Shown in pieces: positions 7,013 through 7,365 of a stretch of DNA of 7,365 nt. Within the stretch, counting starts at the first letter, position 1, and each line of letters starts with the position of its first letter. Under the pieces are notes generated by a model that saw nothing but the letters and a program-made list of their open reading frames with translations, searched no databases and was not told the DNA's origin. This DNA is from CAZAMT01 sp964486145 (GTDB taxonomy: Bacteria; Bacteroidota; Bacteroidia; Bacteroidales; JAAAOM01). The stretch spans positions 1 to 7,365 of the forward strand of contig CAZAMT010000208.1 in assembly GCA_964486145.1 (NCBI GenBank), in the 5' to 3' direction. The translations under genes and the position numbers were made by a program.

Positions 7013-7311
7013 AAGATAGTTTTCCAAACCTCAATAAAGCATTTGAAAACCGCGTGCGCCTGGGCATCATGTCGATGCTGATGGTAAATGACTGGATGGA
7101 CTTTAATACCATGAAAGGTAAACTGGGTGTTACAGATGGTAACCTGGCCAGTCATCTCACCACCCTTGAAAAAAACGAATTAATTGAGGTACGGAAACAA
7201 TTTGTGGGACGGAAGCCAAATACCCGGTATTCAGCAACGGCCAAAGGACGTAAAGCCTTTGAAAAACACCTTGATCAACTGGAGAAAATTATAAAAAATT
7301 ATCGTCATTAA
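7009..7311 (+). CDS. Small winged-helix transcriptional regulator (HTH_34-like)
   Basis: A 100-residue DNA-binding protein consisting almost only of a MarR/ArsR-like winged helix. Helix 1 covers about 7-26 (LNKAFENRVRLGIMSML), the helix-turn-helix about 32-58 with the recognition helix near 43-56 (DGNLASHLTTLEKN), the beta wing about 60-75 (VRKQFVGRKPNTRYSAT), and a C-terminal helix about 77-97 probably forms a dimer. The layout matches the Bacteroidota 'winged helix DNA-binding domain' family (Pfam HTH_34) as I know it. There is no metal site or ligand domain, so the signal may come from a partner, with the co-translated membrane protein the obvious candidate. Its likely targets are the palindromes at 6352 and 7329, giving autoregulation and control of a downstream gene. 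It could equally be called MarR- or PadR-like; the DNA-binding role is secure, the targets are inferred. Confidence 0.88.
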   Translation: MKDSFPNLNKAFENRVRLGIMSMLMVNDWMDFNTMKGKLGVTDGNLASHLTTLEKNELIEVRKQFVGRKPNTRYSATAKGRKAFEKHLDQLEKIIKNYRH

Positions 7312-7328
7312 ATATTTTTTTATCCATC

Positions 7329-7355
7329 TACTTTGTATTTCAAAGTTCTTTTAAA
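7329..7355. promoter_or_regulatory. Second copy of the palindromic operator, probably before an off-window gene
   Basis: TACTTTGTATTTCAAAGTT (7329-7347), followed by CTTTTAAA, matches the element at 6352-6378 at 25 of 27 positions. The inner palindrome ACTTTG / CAAAGT is intact; the outer and secondary palindromes are slightly degraded (AAAGTTCTTT). It begins 18 nt after the regulator stop. No ATG lies at the spacing seen in the first copy, so the controlled start codon would be beyond 7365. No good -33 TTTG lies about 20 nt upstream, so whether this is also a promoter is open. Confidence 0.55.
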
Positions 7356-7365
7356 TAATTAAATT

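Overview
The window looks like chromosomal DNA from a member of the Bacteroidota. None of the six predicted starts has a recognisable Shine-Dalgarno sequence, the spacers are AT-rich, and the one convincing promoter resembles the Bacteroidota TTTG / TAnnTTTG type. The last two genes also resemble a membrane-protein and winged-helix-regulator pair that I associate with this phylum. The phylum call is moderately confident; genus cannot be assigned. All six genes are on the + strand.

Layout: positions 1-318 hold no supportable gene. A tight four-gene run then covers 319-6221: a P3A-type proton-pumping P-type ATPase, an acidic lipoprotein with six EF-hand loops, a divergent Fpg/MutM-type DNA glycosylase, and an NAD+-dependent DNA ligase (LigA). 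The gaps are 2, 29 and 7 nt, with no visible terminator or promoter inside, so co-transcription is likely. A 134-nt spacer up to 6355 carries a small palindrome and a promoter. The second unit (6380-7311) encodes a 210-residue six-helix membrane protein that overlaps by ATGA with a 100-residue winged-helix regulator. A palindromic element at the promoter of this pair is repeated almost exactly after the regulator gene, just before the window ends, which suggests a further co-regulated gene beyond the edge.

How the genes may work together (inference): the first unit couples envelope ion handling (H+ export, Ca2+ binding) to two steps of base excision repair (lesion removal with strand cleavage, then nick sealing). 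This could be a stress-protection operon. Both repair proteins differ from the housekeeping Bacteroidota forms as I remember them, so they may be accessory paralogues. The second unit looks like a self-regulated membrane-protein/regulator switch. I see no RNA gene, CRISPR array, insertion sequence, frameshift or broken gene.
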